A stretch of 64,000 nucleotides of DNA. It comes from Wolbachia endosymbiont of Tyrophagus putrescentiae. Its GTDB lineage: Bacteria; Pseudomonadota; Alphaproteobacteria; Rickettsiales; Anaplasmataceae. Position 1 is the stretch's first letter; every line of letters starts with the position of its first letter. The stretch lies in the NCBI GenBank assembly GCA_030441635.1, contig JAUEMM010000003.1, forward strand, positions 1 to 64,000. Reading direction: 5' to 3'. Shown piece by piece: positions 38,024 through 48,122 of the stretch. The translations under genes and the position numbers were made by a program. The notes beneath the pieces were generated by a model that was not told the origin of the DNA, ran no database searches, and saw only the letters and a list, made by a program, of their open reading frames with translations.

Positions 38024-39819
38024 AGGACCAGATAGATATTTCTCCACTATCTTGCGGTGTTTATAAAATGATAGGGGAAAGAAACAAAATCCTATACATT
38101 GGTAAAGCAAAAAACTTAAAATCCAGACTATCAAGCTACCTACAGTCTGATAGACTTTCTGAGCGGATAAAAATCATGCTTTCAAAAGTAACTAAAGTAG
38201 AAGTCTTCGTAACTAAAAACGAAATAGAAGCATTACTTCTTGAAGCACAATTAATAAAATCTCTTAAGCCACCCTATAATATTCTACTCAAAGACGGAAA
38301 ATCTTACCCATATATAACAATTTCAAAACACGATTACCCAAGAATAGCAAAGTACAGAGGGAAATTTAAAAAAAACGAGTTTTATTATTATGGCCCATTT
38401 CCTTCTGCTATTGCTGTTAACAATACCATAAGGTCGTTACAAAAAGCTTTTTTAATAAGAGTGTGTTCTGATCAGTATTTTCTCTCAACAAAAAGACCAT
38501 GTGTTGAGTATCAAATTAAACGTTGTTCAGCGCCTTGTGTAGGTAAAGTTACGAAGGATGACTATGGTAAATCGGTAAAGCAAGCACAAGACTCTTTGCT
38601 TGGAAAGAATAAAAAAGTTGAGGATCAACTATTCTCCGCTATGTCAAAATGTAGCAATGAAAGAGAATATGAACGCGCTGCCGTATATAGGAATAGGTTG
38701 CAATCCCTTCAACAAATCCAAACAAAAGTTATTGATTTTTCTTTTGAGGAGGATGCAGATTTCCTCAATATTGCACGTGAAGCAGGCTTAGCATGTATTC
38801 ACGTATTATCATTTAGAGACAACTGTAACTATGGCAGTATTCCCTACTTCATTGAAAACTGTAATGACCACTCAGACGACGAAATTTTAACTACTTTTTT
38901 AGTTGATTTATACTATAAAAGCAACACTTCATTGCGAATCTATATTCCAAATTGCGTGAGTAATATAGAAATCATAGAGCAAGCTTTGTGTGCAACCACA
39001 AAAAAATCAATGAAAATACTATATGCAAAAAGTGAACAAGAATGCGATTTGATAAATTCCATCTACGATAACTCTTGGTACAGTTTAAAGCAGAAACTTA
39101 CAGATTATAAAAATAATTTAGAAAAGCTGGAAGAGCTAGCTAAATTATTTTCCCTACCAGACACCCCAAAACGTATTGAAGTCTATGATAATAGTCATAT
39201 ATCCGGACATCAGCAAGTTGGGGTCATGATTGTTGCCGGACAGGAAGGTTTTCTCAAAAACGAATATAGAAAATTTACTATTAAAGGCAATATACTAGGA
39301 GACGACTATAAAATGATGAAGGAAGTCTTAACAAGGCGTTTTTCTGGAAGTATAAAAGATATAGTGCCTAATTTTCTACTGATTGATGGTGGTCCGGGAC
39401 ATCTCTCTGTAGTGAAAGATGTTCTAAAAACGCTGAATATTAATATTCCTTTTGCTTGCATAGCAAAGAGTGCGAATCGCAATGCAGGACATGAAACATT
39501 TTACACTTTAAGTCAAGGAGAGTTTAGTTTAGCAAATGACAGTAAGCCTATGCTTTACCTACAATTACTGCGTAACGAAGCTCACCGCTTTGCTATAACT
39601 ACGCACAGAAAAAAACGCAGTGGGGAGTTTACTGCTTCAAGATTGGACGAAATACCTGGCATCGGCAGCCAAAGAAAAAAGGCCTTAATGCTACACTTTG
39701 GTTCTGTTGATGATATCAGCAAAGCTTCAATAACTGAAATTCAAAAAGTCCCTGGAATCAATAAAGGATTAGCAGAAGTTATTCATCAGCATGTAAGAAA
39801 TAAAACAAGTGTTTCTTAA
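38011..39819 (+). CDS. uvrC: Excinuclease ABC subunit C
   Basis: Incision subunit of nucleotide excision repair. 602 residues. N-terminal GIY-YIG nuclease (GVYKMIGERNKILYIGKAKNL), the RCSAPCVG region, a UVR motif near residues 205-240, the C-terminal RNase H-like domain with IEVYDNSHISG and FLLIDGGPGHLS, and two C-terminal HhH motifs (IPGIGSQRKKALM, VPGINKGLAE). The GTG start overlaps glyS. uvrA and uvrB are elsewhere. Confidence 0.96.
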   Translation: MQIIKDQIDISPLSCGVYKMIGERNKILYIGKAKNLKSRLSSYLQSDRLSERIKIMLSKVTKVEVFVTKNEIEALLLEAQLIKSLKPPYNILLKDGKSYPYITISKHDYPRIAKYRGKFKKNEFYYYGPFPSAIAVNNTIRSLQKAFLIRVCSDQYFLSTKRPCVEYQIKRCSAPCVGKVTKDDYGKSVKQAQDSLLGKNKKVEDQLFSAMSKCSNEREYERAAVYRNRLQSLQQIQTKVIDFSFEEDADFLNIAREAGLACIHVLSFRDNCNYGSIPYFIENCNDHSDDEILTTFLVDLYYKSNTSLRIYIPNCVSNIEIIEQALCATTKKSMKILYAKSEQECDLINSIYDNSWYSLKQKLTDYKNNLEKLEELAKLFSLPDTPKRIEVYDNSHISGHQQVGVMIVAGQEGFLKNEYRKFTIKGNILGDDYKMMKEVLTRRFSGSIKDIVPNFLLIDGGPGHLSVVKDVLKTLNINIPFACIAKSANRNAGHETFYTLSQGEFSLANDSKPMLYLQLLRNEAHRFAITTHRKKRSGEFTASRLDEIPGIGSQRKKALMLHFGSVDDISKASITEIQKVPGINKGLAEVIHQHVRNKTSVS

Positions 39820-40100
39820 ATACAGTAGTTAATATTTATACTTCCTTAAGACAAAGCGTTTAAAATGTTAGACATGTTGTTTAGGTAGCTTTAATAGTGA
39901 AGGTAATATCTTTTGTATTAATCAACGTTCCACTTTTCCTCCTACATCTAATCTTTTTACATCTAAAACTTGTGTAAAAAGCTTCAAGCAATATTCAATT
40001 TTAGGTAAAGGTTCATTTATTTTCTAGCTGAAGTAGAAAAATTTGACACTTTGCAAGTGAAGGTATATACAATGATTAGCTTTAATACTGAGGTTTTAAT

Positions 40101-41900
40101 ATGCAAGAGGATGATTTCATTTGTAACTCCAAAAATTTCATGGAGGATTTTCTAAAAGCAAAAAAACAGGAAAGTTTCAAACAGTGTTTAGAAAAATATA
40201 AAAAAGTAGATAACTTTTTTAATATATTAAAAAGCAACAATATCTTACATAGAATTGCTGAACTCAAAGGAAAACAAAAATGTGGATTTCTAGACGAGCT
40301 GATAAATCATGTCAACCCAGAAGATTTAATAAAACTTATCAATAACAAAGATGAAAGACAAAAAACTCCTATGCGTATAGCATTCGAAAACAAAGTTCTA
40401 AAGGAAAAACACAGGTCCAGCGAAATCAGTGATAATGACAACACATATCAATTCATTCTAAAATTAATAAAATACGGTGCTGACAGTAATCAATTAACAC
40501 TACCTAACGAAACTTTAAAAAATCTGCCTAAAGACTGCTACTACTATAAATTAAAAGAAAAGCTAAATGGACCAATAGTAGAACATAAAAAGTCAGAAAA
40601 ACAGAAAAATGAAACCTCTATTACTAAAAGTGATATATACTTGGCCAAACAAGAGCAAAATCCAGATGAAATTCGAAACACCTTAAATGATGGTAACAAT
40701 ATTTTACACCAAATTGTTTTATTAGAAGGAGATCAAAAATGCAAGCGCTGAGATGAGTTAGTAGAACTCAAAAAACAAAAAGACTTGGCGGAACTTATCA
40801 GTAGTAAGAATGGCAAAGGAAAAACTCCTTTACAAACACTGTTATTTGCTAAGGTAGAAAAGAAAGAACACGAATCTGAAAACAAAATAATAAAAGTTGT
40901 AAAGGCAACCTTAAAACTACTCAGAGAATATGATGATAATACTATAGAATGTGCAGTGAAACTGTTAATGCTTGGAGCTAACATTAATGACTTGAAATTA
41001 ACTATAGATAAAGAAGAAGATAAGAAATATTATCACAATTTTTTAAAAAAGCTGAAAAAATCAGTAGAAGAATCTAAAGATCTAGATAAAACAATGAAAA
41101 AAGGGATAATTATTAATATTGAGAAAGTTATCAGTAATGAATACCCCCTGCACTCAGCAGTGAAAAGACAAAATCTAGAGGAATTCAGCAGTTTTTTAAA
41201 AAACGGACACAATATTACTGTTATAGATCAAGAAAGAAACAACATTATACATAAAGCAGCTTTGCTGCCTAAAAGAAGAAAAGTTAAATTTTTGACAAAA
41301 ATATTAAACTTAGTTAAGGAAAACCAAATACCTGAAGAAGACTTTAAAACAGCAGTTAACGCTCAGAACTCTGACAATAAAACTCCCATGCAAGTTGCTC
41401 TTTCTAAAAAAGCAAAAAACAATTGGAAAACATATATTCCTTTTAAAAACAACTACACAGCTGAATTCTGTACAATGTTACTCGAAAATGGTGCTGAAGA
41501 TAAGCAACTACAATCTTCTGTGCCAAGTGGACAATTGTCAAAAAGACACTACGAAACCGTAAAAGAAATAAATCGCCATTATCAAACACCAACTGGGAAT
41601 CAGATAGTAAAAGAATATAAACGTACACACTCTAAAACTTTTCCAATAAAAACGATAACTACATTTTTAACGCTTGCAATAGTATCTAGTATCGCATAAG
41701 GAAATGCAGCAGGCGCAGCTTTTCTTTGCTGCGTTGTAGCAGCTTTGTATGCTTGTTACTATGTTACCTCAAATATACACAATGCTTTTTCAGAACTTGT
41801 TTATAGTGAGGAACCTTCAAAAGAATCGAAAAATCCAAATACACATATGAACTTCCTAACAACAATAAAACACTTACCATCCCTACTTCGGATTACTTAA
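40101..41900 (+). pseudogene. Ankyrin-like protein gene broken by two in-frame stops
   Basis: One reading frame runs from the ATG at 40101 to a TAA at 41898-41900, interrupted only by TGA at 40749-40751 and TAA at 41697-41699; coding character continues in the same frame after each stop. The product would be about 600 residues. It has degenerate ankyrin-like units (ILHRIAELKGKQKCGFLDEL, ILHQIVLLEGDQKCKR-stop-DEL, YPLHSAVKRQNLEEF, NIIHKAALLPKRRKVKFL) and a C-terminal hydrophobic pair (FLTLAIVSSIA-stop-GNAAGAAFLCC, then ALYACYYV). The first stop falls where its sister repeat has GFLDEL. Pieces 40101-40751 and 40785-41699 could still be translated separately, but a recently inactivated ankyrin/TM gene is the simpler reading. 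Confidence 0.75.
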
Positions 41901-42052
41901 GGAAGTAAAACATTAGGCTCTTTCCGCTGCATGGAATACAAAAGGAAGCTACGAACAGCTTAAGGAGTATCAAATTGTAATAATAACTCAGGTCTGGATT
42001 GACTAAATTTCGATATCTGTATATAATGTAAGGTTATTTGGTTGAAAAAAAC
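41901..42052 (+). other. Interval before rpmJ
   Basis: 152 bases after the stop of the broken ankyrin-like gene. The same frame would continue for about 20 more codons (GSKTLGSFRCMEYKRK) before another TAA, so part of this may be former coding sequence. No RNA gene or clear promoter seen. Confidence 0.35.
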
Positions 42053-42178
42053 ATGAAAGTTAAAGGATCATTAAAATCTTATCGCAATAGAGATAAAAAC
42101 TGTAAGGTTGTTAAAAGACATGGCAAGATTTACGTTATAAATAAAGTTAAGCCAAGATGTAAGGCACGTCAAGGTTAG
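42053..42178 (+). CDS. rpmJ: 50S ribosomal protein L36
   Basis: 41 residues beginning [20 protein letters not shown] and ending with a Cys-containing basic tail (KPRCKARQG). This is the longer L36 form usual in alphaproteobacteria. The stop is two bases before the TTG of the ftsB-like gene. Confidence 0.93.
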   Translation: MKVKGSLKSYRNRDKNCKVVKRHGKIYVINKVKPRCKARQG

Positions 42179-42180
42179 TC

Positions 42181-42492
42181 TTGCTACTATTTAATAACAA
42201 AAAGAAATTATTACATTTAAGTGCAGCTTCTCTGATTCTTTTTTTTGCATTATATTTTGATGTTAGTGCAGTAACAGGTAATCGTGGTTTCTTAACACTG
42301 GTTAAACTAAGAAAAGAGATAGATTGTAATAAGTCTTTGCTGAAGGATCTTTCTTCTGAAAGAGAAAAATTAAGTAATAGAATATTTGGTTTATATGAAA
42401 AAAGCTTAGATTTAGATCTACTTGATGAGCAGGTAAAGAATATTCTGGGTTACATAAGCTCAGACGAGCTCATGTTTATTCTCAGAAAATAA
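42181..42492 (+). CDS. Septum formation initiator FtsB/DivIC-like protein
   Basis: 103 residues: short N-terminus, one membrane segment (AASLILFFALYFDVSAV), then a coiled coil (LRKEIDCNKSLLKDLSSEREKLSNRI). This is the FtsB/DivIC topology of a bitopic divisome protein. The start is TTG at 42181, 2 bases after rpmJ. It converges with maf. Confidence 0.8.
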   Translation: MLLFNNKKKLLHLSAASLILFFALYFDVSAVTGNRGFLTLVKLRKEIDCNKSLLKDLSSEREKLSNRIFGLYEKSLDLDLLDEQVKNILGYISSDELMFILRK

Positions 42493-42502
42493 TAAACTTT
42501 TC

Positions 42503-43102
42503 TCAAAGTTTACTGATAAGGTTATAATTATCCAATAAACAATAGGTTTCATGTAATGGTAGCCCGATAGCAGAAAAATAGGAACCCCGTAAGAATAGGA
42601 CAAACATTCCTGCAAGACCCTGTATATTACATCCACCTGCTTTATCCTTCCATTCTTGTGATGCTAAGTAATATTTAATTTCCTGTTCACTAAGACGTTT
42701 AAATTTAATTATTGTAACCACAGTTTTGATGTGCTCTTTAGATCGATTAGGAGCTAACAAACAAATGCTGGTATATACTCGATGCCTTCTGCCTGATAAC
42801 AAACGAATGCACCTTTCTGCAACCTCAACACTTTCTGCTTTAGGTAATATTCTTCGGCCACACGCAACAACTGTATCAACACCTAATACAAAATAATCAG
42901 GGTAGGAGTCTTGTACTTTCTCAGCTTTACCTTTCGCTACACGAATTGAGTAATCTTTAGGCAGCTCTTTTTTTATAGGAGTTTCATCTATATCCGCGGG
43001 TACAACTAGACTTGGCTTGATATTCATCTGCTCTAATAAAGCTATGCGTCTCTGCGATGATGAGGCAAGAATAAACTTATTTATTGGATATCGTTCTTTC
43101 AC
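42503..43102 (-). CDS. maf: Maf family nucleotide pyrophosphatase
   Basis: House-cleaning nucleoside triphosphate pyrophosphatase of the Maf/Ham1-type fold. 199 residues with the N-terminal FILASSSQRRIALLEQ, DIDETP, and the catalytic VLGVDTVVACGRRILPKA segment. The start lies inside the 3' end of infA (26-base overlap), so infA-maf are cotranscribed. It converges with the ftsB-like gene. Confidence 0.92.
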   Translation of the reverse strand: MKERYPINKFILASSSQRRIALLEQMNIKPSLVVPADIDETPIKKELPKDYSIRVAKGKAEKVQDSYPDYFVLGVDTVVACGRRILPKAESVEVAERCIRLLSGRRHRVYTSICLLAPNRSKEHIKTVVTIIKFKRLSEQEIKYYLASQEWKDKAGGCNIQGLAGMFVLFLRGSYFSAIGLPLHETYCLLDNYNLISKL

Positions 43103-43343
43103 TTGTACCTTTAAGTCTTCTGATTATCCGCCCCTTTCTTGCATTCCTATCATATACACTCATTTCGACCAACACCCTATCCCCTATGATAATGCGTATT
43201 TTGCTTCTCCTTACCTTACCTGACACATGACAAACAATCTCATGATCGTTGTCTAGTTTCACTCTAAACTCTGCAGCAGGCAATAGAGCAGTTATTACTC
43301 CCTCTACTTCGAGAATTGTTTTTGATTTTTCATCTTTTATCAT
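43077..43343 (-). CDS. infA: Translation initiation factor IF-1
   Basis: Single S1/OB-fold protein of 88 residues, slightly long because of its C-terminal tail. The family's EVEGVITALLPAAEFRVKLDN, then GDRVLVEMSVYD, are clear. maf overlaps its 3' end by 26 bases; nusB lies about 45 bases downstream of maf-infA's opposite side on the same strand. Confidence 0.95.
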   Translation of the reverse strand: MIKDEKSKTILEVEGVITALLPAAEFRVKLDNDHEIVCHVSGKVRRSKIRIIIGDRVLVEMSVYDRNARKGRIIRRLKGTSERTISNK

Positions 43344-43389
43344 ATCTTATATTATAATTTAATAACGTTTACAGTCTAGCATAGATTTG

Positions 43390-43845
43390 TTACTCAGAAA
43401 CATTTCTATTAGATAATAGGCTTTTTTTTACTTTATCTAGCAACCCATTTATGAACCCAATTTCGCTTGATTTGCTAAGCAAACTAGACGCAATATTAGT
43501 ATATTCATTTATTACAACTGGTACCGGTGTGTTGCTATTAACTAATTCACATATTCCAACGCGAAGAATAGATAAGCTGATAAGATTTAATCTTGATAAA
43601 GACCAACTTGGACTTAGGTGAGATTCTATTATTTTATCATATTCTTCACTGTTGCTAATCACTTTACTTAATAGCTCATTTAAAAATTGATTATCCAGTT
43701 CCCCACATTTAAATGTATTGGTTAACTCGCTCATTAGATCACTAAAGTCTTGACTATAGTCCATAAAGATATTCGAATAGGCAATTTGTACAGCAAAAAA
43801 TCTTGCTACACTCCTTTCTGCATATTGATTTTTATTTACATCCAT
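43390..43845 (-). CDS. nusB: Transcription antitermination protein NusB
   Basis: All-helical antitermination factor that with NusE binds boxA RNA in rRNA transcription. 151 residues with [15 protein letters not shown], then [25 protein letters not shown] and [11 protein letters not shown], typical of the C-terminal half. The start overlaps the ribH 3' end by 10 bases, the common ribH-nusB pairing. Confidence 0.93.
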   Translation of the reverse strand: MDVNKNQYAERSVARFFAVQIAYSNIFMDYSQDFSDLMSELTNTFKCGELDNQFLNELLSKVISNSEEYDKIIESHLSPSWSLSRLNLISLSILRVGICELVNSNTPVPVVINEYTNIASSLLSKSSEIGFINGLLDKVKKSLLSNRNVSE

Positions 43846-44264
43846 TTGCTGTATAAATCTATCATATATAAAACCGTTGAAGCTGCGTGCCCTCCAACAT
43901 TCTTTTTGTTTCTATCAGCTCTAAATAAAGCTTTGTCTTTACTGTCAGCCGTGATAATACCCATACCAAGAGGTACTGCATGATGAATCACAATTTGATT
44001 TAGACCTTCAATTACTCCTTTACAAACATATTGATAATGATCAGTTTCACCACGAATAACACACCCGAGAGCCAGATATCCACTGTAGTTGACACAGTTA
44101 CTTTTAGCTGCAAAAAGAATAGCGGCTGGTATTTCAAATGCACCAGGCACTTCAACTATATCATAACCAAAATTACTTTTCTGTAACCTATCAATTGCAC
44201 CTTCAAGCAGAAGACTTGCTACATCAGTATAGTAATTTGCATTAACTACTAGTATTTTCGACAT
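43836..44264 (-). CDS. ribH: 6,7-dimethyl-8-ribityllumazine synthase
   Basis: Penultimate step of riboflavin synthesis. 142 residues with [17 protein letters not shown] substrate region ([13 protein letters not shown]), [15 protein letters not shown], and [12 protein letters not shown]. Overlaps the yidC 3' end by 23 bases and nusB by 10, giving a yidC-ribH-nusB run. Confidence 0.94.
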   Translation of the reverse strand: MSKILVVNANYYTDVASLLLEGAIDRLQKSNFGYDIVEVPGAFEIPAAILFAAKSNCVNYSGYLALGCVIRGETDHYQYVCKGVIEGLNQIVIHHAVPLGMGIITADSKDKALFRADRNKKNVGGHAASTVLYMIDLYSKWM

Positions 44265-45942
44265 TAACTTTTACCTTTTTTATTGAGAATCGTCTTATCA
44301 GTAATTGCTGAGCTAAAGTTATTATGTTACTAAATATCCAGTATACCACTAAACCAGCAGGAAAGGAAGAAAATATAAAAATGGAAATATAAGGCAAAAA
44401 CTTCATAGCGTTTACCTGTATGTCATCCTTATTGACTTGAGTTTTTTCAGTTAATTTCTGTTGCATGATCATGGTAACACCAAAAGTTATAGGTAAGATG
44501 CCTATAGAAATAGGAAAGTTATAATTAAACAACCCAAATAGTGTAAAAATATTTGTTGGGTCCGGTGCTGAAAGATCCTTTATCCACAAATAGAAAGGTG
44601 CATGTCTCATTTCTATGGTAACAAAGAGCACTTTATATAAAGCGAAAAATACCGGTATTTGTATTAGCAAAGGAAAAATACTTGATATCGGATTTACATT
44701 ATTTTTTCTGTATAACGTCATTATTTCCTTATTTTGTTTCAAAGCATCGTTTTTATATAACTCCTTTATACGGGCCACTTCGGGGTGCAAATTTTGCATC
44801 TTCATCATTGAAATGTATGATTTGGTAGAAAGAGGAAGCATTAAAAGTTTTATTACTAAAGTGAGTAATAGTATCGCTAACCCGAAATTTTTCAGCAAAG
44901 AGTTAAAATACTCGAGCAGTAGAAACACGGGTTTAGTTATAAAGTAAAGGACACCAAAATCCACAGCCTTATCAAATAAAGGAATGCTTAACTTATCTTT
45001 ATAATAATCAAGCAACTTCAATTTTTTCGCTCCTGCAAAGAAATAGTTTACATTGGAAATACTTGCACCTGGTGCTATATTTTTACCCAATTTTGTAAAA
45101 TCCACTTGAAATTTATCTGTATCGTTGATATTTGTGTGCTTGATGCTTACACTCATCTCATCAGAGCTTTCAGGAACAATAGCTGTAAACCAATATTTGT
45201 CAGCAAAACCAAACCAATTTTTTTCATTAGTGTTCACCCTAATTAGGTGCTTCTTAGAAACATCTTTGTATGTCCATTCATTTAATTTGTTCTCAAAAAC
45301 GCCTAACACACCCTCGTGCGATATCCAATAAGACTCATTAATATTATCTCGCTTACGATTGATTCGGCCATAAGGAATGAGAAATACATTGTCTTTAGTG
45401 TTATTTTCAACGCTCTGTTTAATCTGAAACATATAGTTATCATCTAAGGTAACTTCCATTTTAAACACTATCCCATGCTTGTTATCCCAAAGTAAGTTAA
45501 TTTTCTTGTCACTAGTTTTATCAGCTTGCCAGACTGTTTCAGAATCTGGAATAGCGATTTTATTACCAGGGTCCAGCCATCCAAATTCTGCAAAATATAC
45601 ATCCTTTGATTCTGAAGGTGACAGTAAAGCTATCTGTCGAGACTTAGGATCCGGCTTTGAATAATAGTTAGTTAAAATTAAATCATCAAATCTTGCACCT
45701 TTTAATGAAATTGATCCTTTCAGTAGGTCATTAGCTAAATCAACCCTTTGTTCTCGAGTGGAATTAATAATATCAAAACGATCTTGGTATATTATAGAAG
45801 TATGAGATTCAACGTGTTCGATATTTTCAACAGGCAATTGAGGTTGCTCATGATCAAAAAATTTATTATAAATTATGTTCCATGATACCATTATTAGCGT
45901 GGAAAATACGACTGCTAGAATTAAGTTTTTTGTTTCCGACAT
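44242..45942 (-). CDS. yidC: Membrane protein insertase YidC
   Basis: Inner-membrane insertase. 566 residues: N-terminal TM ([15 protein letters not shown]), a large periplasmic beta domain (about 60-330), then the conserved Oxa1-like core with five TM segments, containing [20 protein letters not shown] and the C-terminal [16 protein letters not shown]. The Gram-negative-type domain layout is complete. Confidence 0.95.
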   Translation of the reverse strand: MSETKNLILAVVFSTLIMVSWNIIYNKFFDHEQPQLPVENIEHVESHTSIIYQDRFDIINSTREQRVDLANDLLKGSISLKGARFDDLILTNYYSKPDPKSRQIALLSPSESKDVYFAEFGWLDPGNKIAIPDSETVWQADKTSDKKINLLWDNKHGIVFKMEVTLDDNYMFQIKQSVENNTKDNVFLIPYGRINRKRDNINESYWISHEGVLGVFENKLNEWTYKDVSKKHLIRVNTNEKNWFGFADKYWFTAIVPESSDEMSVSIKHTNINDTDKFQVDFTKLGKNIAPGASISNVNYFFAGAKKLKLLDYYKDKLSIPLFDKAVDFGVLYFITKPVFLLLEYFNSLLKNFGLAILLLTLVIKLLMLPLSTKSYISMMKMQNLHPEVARIKELYKNDALKQNKEIMTLYRKNNVNPISSIFPLLIQIPVFFALYKVLFVTIEMRHAPFYLWIKDLSAPDPTNIFTLFGLFNYNFPISIGILPITFGVTMIMQQKLTEKTQVNKDDIQVNAMKFLPYISIFIFSSFPAGLVVYWIFSNIITLAQQLLIRRFSIKKVKVNVENTSS

Positions 45943-46052
45943 AAAATTTAGCTAAACCCTTCCTTTGAAGAGTATATAAAATATTGTACTAAAACAATAA
46001 AATTTTAATAATAACTTGTTAACTTATTTGGGTACTATCGAGTTGTAACAAT

Positions 46053-46562
46053 ATGAACGCATTAAAAGACCTAGTCATTTGGTTAGTGACAATAGTTGTA
46101 ATTGCAATGTTTTTTGATTTGCATGGTGATAAGTTGAATAATAATTTTATTAGCACATTCTTGCCACATAAGGGAAGAGTGCAAGGCAATGGTAGCATCG
46201 AGTTTACGAAATCACGCAACGGACATTTCTACATTCAGGCCCAGATTAACAACCGTAATGTAACGTTTCTGCTTGATACTGGTGCAACCGACATCGTTTT
46301 ATCAAAAAGAGATGCAGAATACGTAGGTATCAATTTAAAAAATATTGAAAACTTTAAGAAATATGAAACTGCTAAAGGAACGCTAGACGCCGGAGTGATT
46401 AAGATTCCTCGAATGAGAATAGGGAATTTTGTAATTAGTGATATACAGGCAAGTGTAAACTCTCACTCCATGTCTTATTCGTTATTGGGTATGAGTTTTT
46501 TAAAGTATTTTGATTTTATAATGAAAGATAATAAGTTGATATTGTATCGTGACAAAAGATGA
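46053..46562 (+). CDS. Membrane-anchored retropepsin-like aspartic protease
   Basis: 169 residues. One N-terminal TM segment (DLVIWLVTIVVIAMFF) is followed by a retropepsin-type clan AA domain with the catalytic motif LLDTGATDIVLS at residues 74-85. This is the TIGR02281-type family, common and poorly characterised in alphaproteobacteria, probably acting as a dimer on the periplasmic side. It diverges from yidC. The peptide/radical SAM locus begins about 135 bases downstream on the same strand, and a link is possible but unsupported. Confidence 0.85.
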   Translation: MNALKDLVIWLVTIVVIAMFFDLHGDKLNNNFISTFLPHKGRVQGNGSIEFTKSRNGHFYIQAQINNRNVTFLLDTGATDIVLSKRDAEYVGINLKNIENFKKYETAKGTLDAGVIKIPRMRIGNFVISDIQASVNSHSMSYSLLGMSFLKYFDFIMKDNKLILYRDKR

Positions 46563-46643
46563 AATAGCTTATTAAAAGCTGGACTCTATCATTCTTAGAA
46601 GTTATATCCACTGCAAATTTACTTCTGATAATAGAAATTTTTA

Positions 46644-46672
46644 TTGACTTTAATCTGATTCATTAGTACATA
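46644..46672 (+). promoter_or_regulatory. Possible promoter for the peptide/radical SAM cassette
   Basis: A TTGACT (46644-46649) is followed after 17 bases by TACATA (46667-46672), about 25 bases before the peptide's GTG. The -35 is good and the -10 poor. It lies in the gap after the protease gene, so the cassette could have its own transcription start. Confidence 0.35.
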
Positions 46673-46684
46673 AATTCTTTTTGT

Positions 46685-46689
46685 GGAGG
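46685..46689 (+). promoter_or_regulatory. Strong Shine-Dalgarno before the peptide gene
   Basis: GGAGG lies 7 bases ahead of the GTG at 46697. It is one of the best ribosome-binding sites in the window and argues that the 71-codon frame is a real gene. Confidence 0.6.
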
Positions 46690-46696
46690 GTGTAAG

Positions 46697-46912
46697 GTGA
46701 AGGACACTATAAAAGAAGAACCTAGCTTTTTGGAGAGAATTCTCAATAATAAAAACCACGGCGATTATCAAGTTAATGAAGGTGGCTTTAGCACTAAAAT
46801 CTTGCGTAGTCGTAATGAGCAGGTAACTGGAAGAACATGTGGTATTGGTTGGAGTAAAGACTCACCTTGGAGTAGAAACGGGTGGAGTGCTGATTGGACG
46901 AGACACTATTAG
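46697..46912 (+). CDS. Putative RiPP precursor peptide with Trp-rich core
   Basis: 71 residues from a GTG start with a strong Shine-Dalgarno. The N-terminal 30 residues are acidic and leader-like (MKDTIKEEPSFLERILNNKN), ending in a Gly-Gly (29-30). The C-terminal part carries four Trp at 52, 58, 63 and 67 in W-S/T-x motifs: WSKDSP, WSRNG, WSAD, WTRHY. Aromatic-X-(K/R/N/D) triads of this kind are what triceptide (three-residue cyclophane) maturases of the XYE/FXS type crosslink. The radical SAM/SPASM gene starts 22 bases after the stop. The association, size and composition make a ribosomally made, modified peptide likely. The exact core, the crosslinks and the biological target are inference. 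Confidence 0.7.
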   Translation: MKDTIKEEPSFLERILNNKNHGDYQVNEGGFSTKILRSRNEQVTGRTCGIGWSKDSPWSRNGWSADWTRHY

Positions 46913-46934
46913 TTACTGAGCCACTGAGTAAGTA

Positions 46935-48122
46935 ATGTACAATAAAAAATTAAGGCTGCAAATAGTCCTTAAATTTGTGGAGAGATGTAACATTAATTGT
47001 ACTTATTGTTATGTCTTCAATGGCGAAAATGAAGATTGGAAACGCCATCCACCTTATATGAAAGCCAATGTTGTTAATCAAGTGATTAAATTTCTACAGC
47101 AGGGTTGTGCAGAGTTAGATATAGATTACATTAGAATCATTTTCCATGGTGGAGAACCTCTCATGTACAAGAAGAGACCGTTTGATGAGCTATGTAATGG
47201 CTTCAAGGATGCATTACCTTCATGTGGAGTATGTTTTTCCTTACAAACTAATGCTATGCTTGTAGACAATGAATGGATTGAGCTTTTCCATAAGCACAAT
47301 ATCGGAGTAGGGATTAGCTTGGACGGACCAAAAGAGTATCATGATATTGATCGTGTTGATCATCGTGGTTATGGTACCTATGATCGTGTCGTTAAAGGTT
47401 TGAGGTTACTGCAAGAAGCAGCTAGAAATAAATTAATTAACCATCCTGGAGTACTTACAGTTATAAATCCAAAGATTGACGCAAAAAAGATCTATCGCCA
47501 TTTTGTTGATGAGCTTAACATTAAAAGTATGGATTTTCTTTTGCCTGATATTACATGTGATACAATAGAACGTGAGCAAAAAAGCAGTGGATGGCAGATT
47601 GCTGATTTTGGCACGTATATATGTGATATATTTAATGAGTGGACAAAGGATGATAATCCTAATATTGATGTCCGTGTTATAGATATAATATTAAGGTTTC
47701 TGCTAGGCACAGAGTGCAATTTTGCTAATTTTGGTGTGCATAATAATGATAATTTTGTTTTTGGTATCAATAGTGATGGTACTCTAGGTGCAGACGCAGT
47801 TTTAACTAATACCAACGCATTTAATAATATTGGCAATGTGTTTAATACATCATTAAGAGAATTTTTATACTCAGATGGTATGCGTAGAAGTAACCCCTAT
47901 CTTGATCAAAGTACTTTATCACCGGTATGCAGTAATTGCCATTGGGTAAAGTTGTGTAATGGTGGTACTCATATAAACCGCTACTCTAATAAAAATGGAT
48001 TTGCTAACCCTTCTATATTTTGTGATGCGTTGCAAATGATATATGAACGTATAGCAGAATATGCGCTGAATAACGGATTATCAATTGAAGCATTAAGAAA
48101 AAGATTAGAAATTAAAGCGTGA
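46935..48122 (+). CDS. Radical SAM/SPASM peptide maturase (FxsB/XyeB-like)
   Basis: 395 residues. The AdoMet-binding 4Fe-4S motif is C18-x3-C22-x2-C25 (CNINCTYCY), preceded by LKFVER. A downstream segment like that of FxsB-type maturases follows (NEDWKRHPPYM, then FHGGEPLM and LQTNAMLV, ISLDGPKEYHD). A C-terminal SPASM domain has C332-x2-C335-x5-C341 and C363 (CSNCHWVKLCNGG, then GFANPSIFC), for auxiliary Fe-S clusters. This subfamily modifies RiPP precursors encoded next door. Its stop overlaps the GTG of the Sir2-like gene (GTGA), indicating translational coupling. The subfamily assignment is by motif resemblance and the peptide substrate by adjacency. Confidence 0.88.
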   Translation: MYNKKLRLQIVLKFVERCNINCTYCYVFNGENEDWKRHPPYMKANVVNQVIKFLQQGCAELDIDYIRIIFHGGEPLMYKKRPFDELCNGFKDALPSCGVCFSLQTNAMLVDNEWIELFHKHNIGVGISLDGPKEYHDIDRVDHRGYGTYDRVVKGLRLLQEAARNKLINHPGVLTVINPKIDAKKIYRHFVDELNIKSMDFLLPDITCDTIEREQKSSGWQIADFGTYICDIFNEWTKDDNPNIDVRVIDIILRFLLGTECNFANFGVHNNDNFVFGINSDGTLGADAVLTNTNAFNNIGNVFNTSLREFLYSDGMRRSNPYLDQSTLSPVCSNCHWVKLCNGGTHINRYSNKNGFANPSIFCDALQMIYERIAEYALNNGLSIEALRKRLEIKA

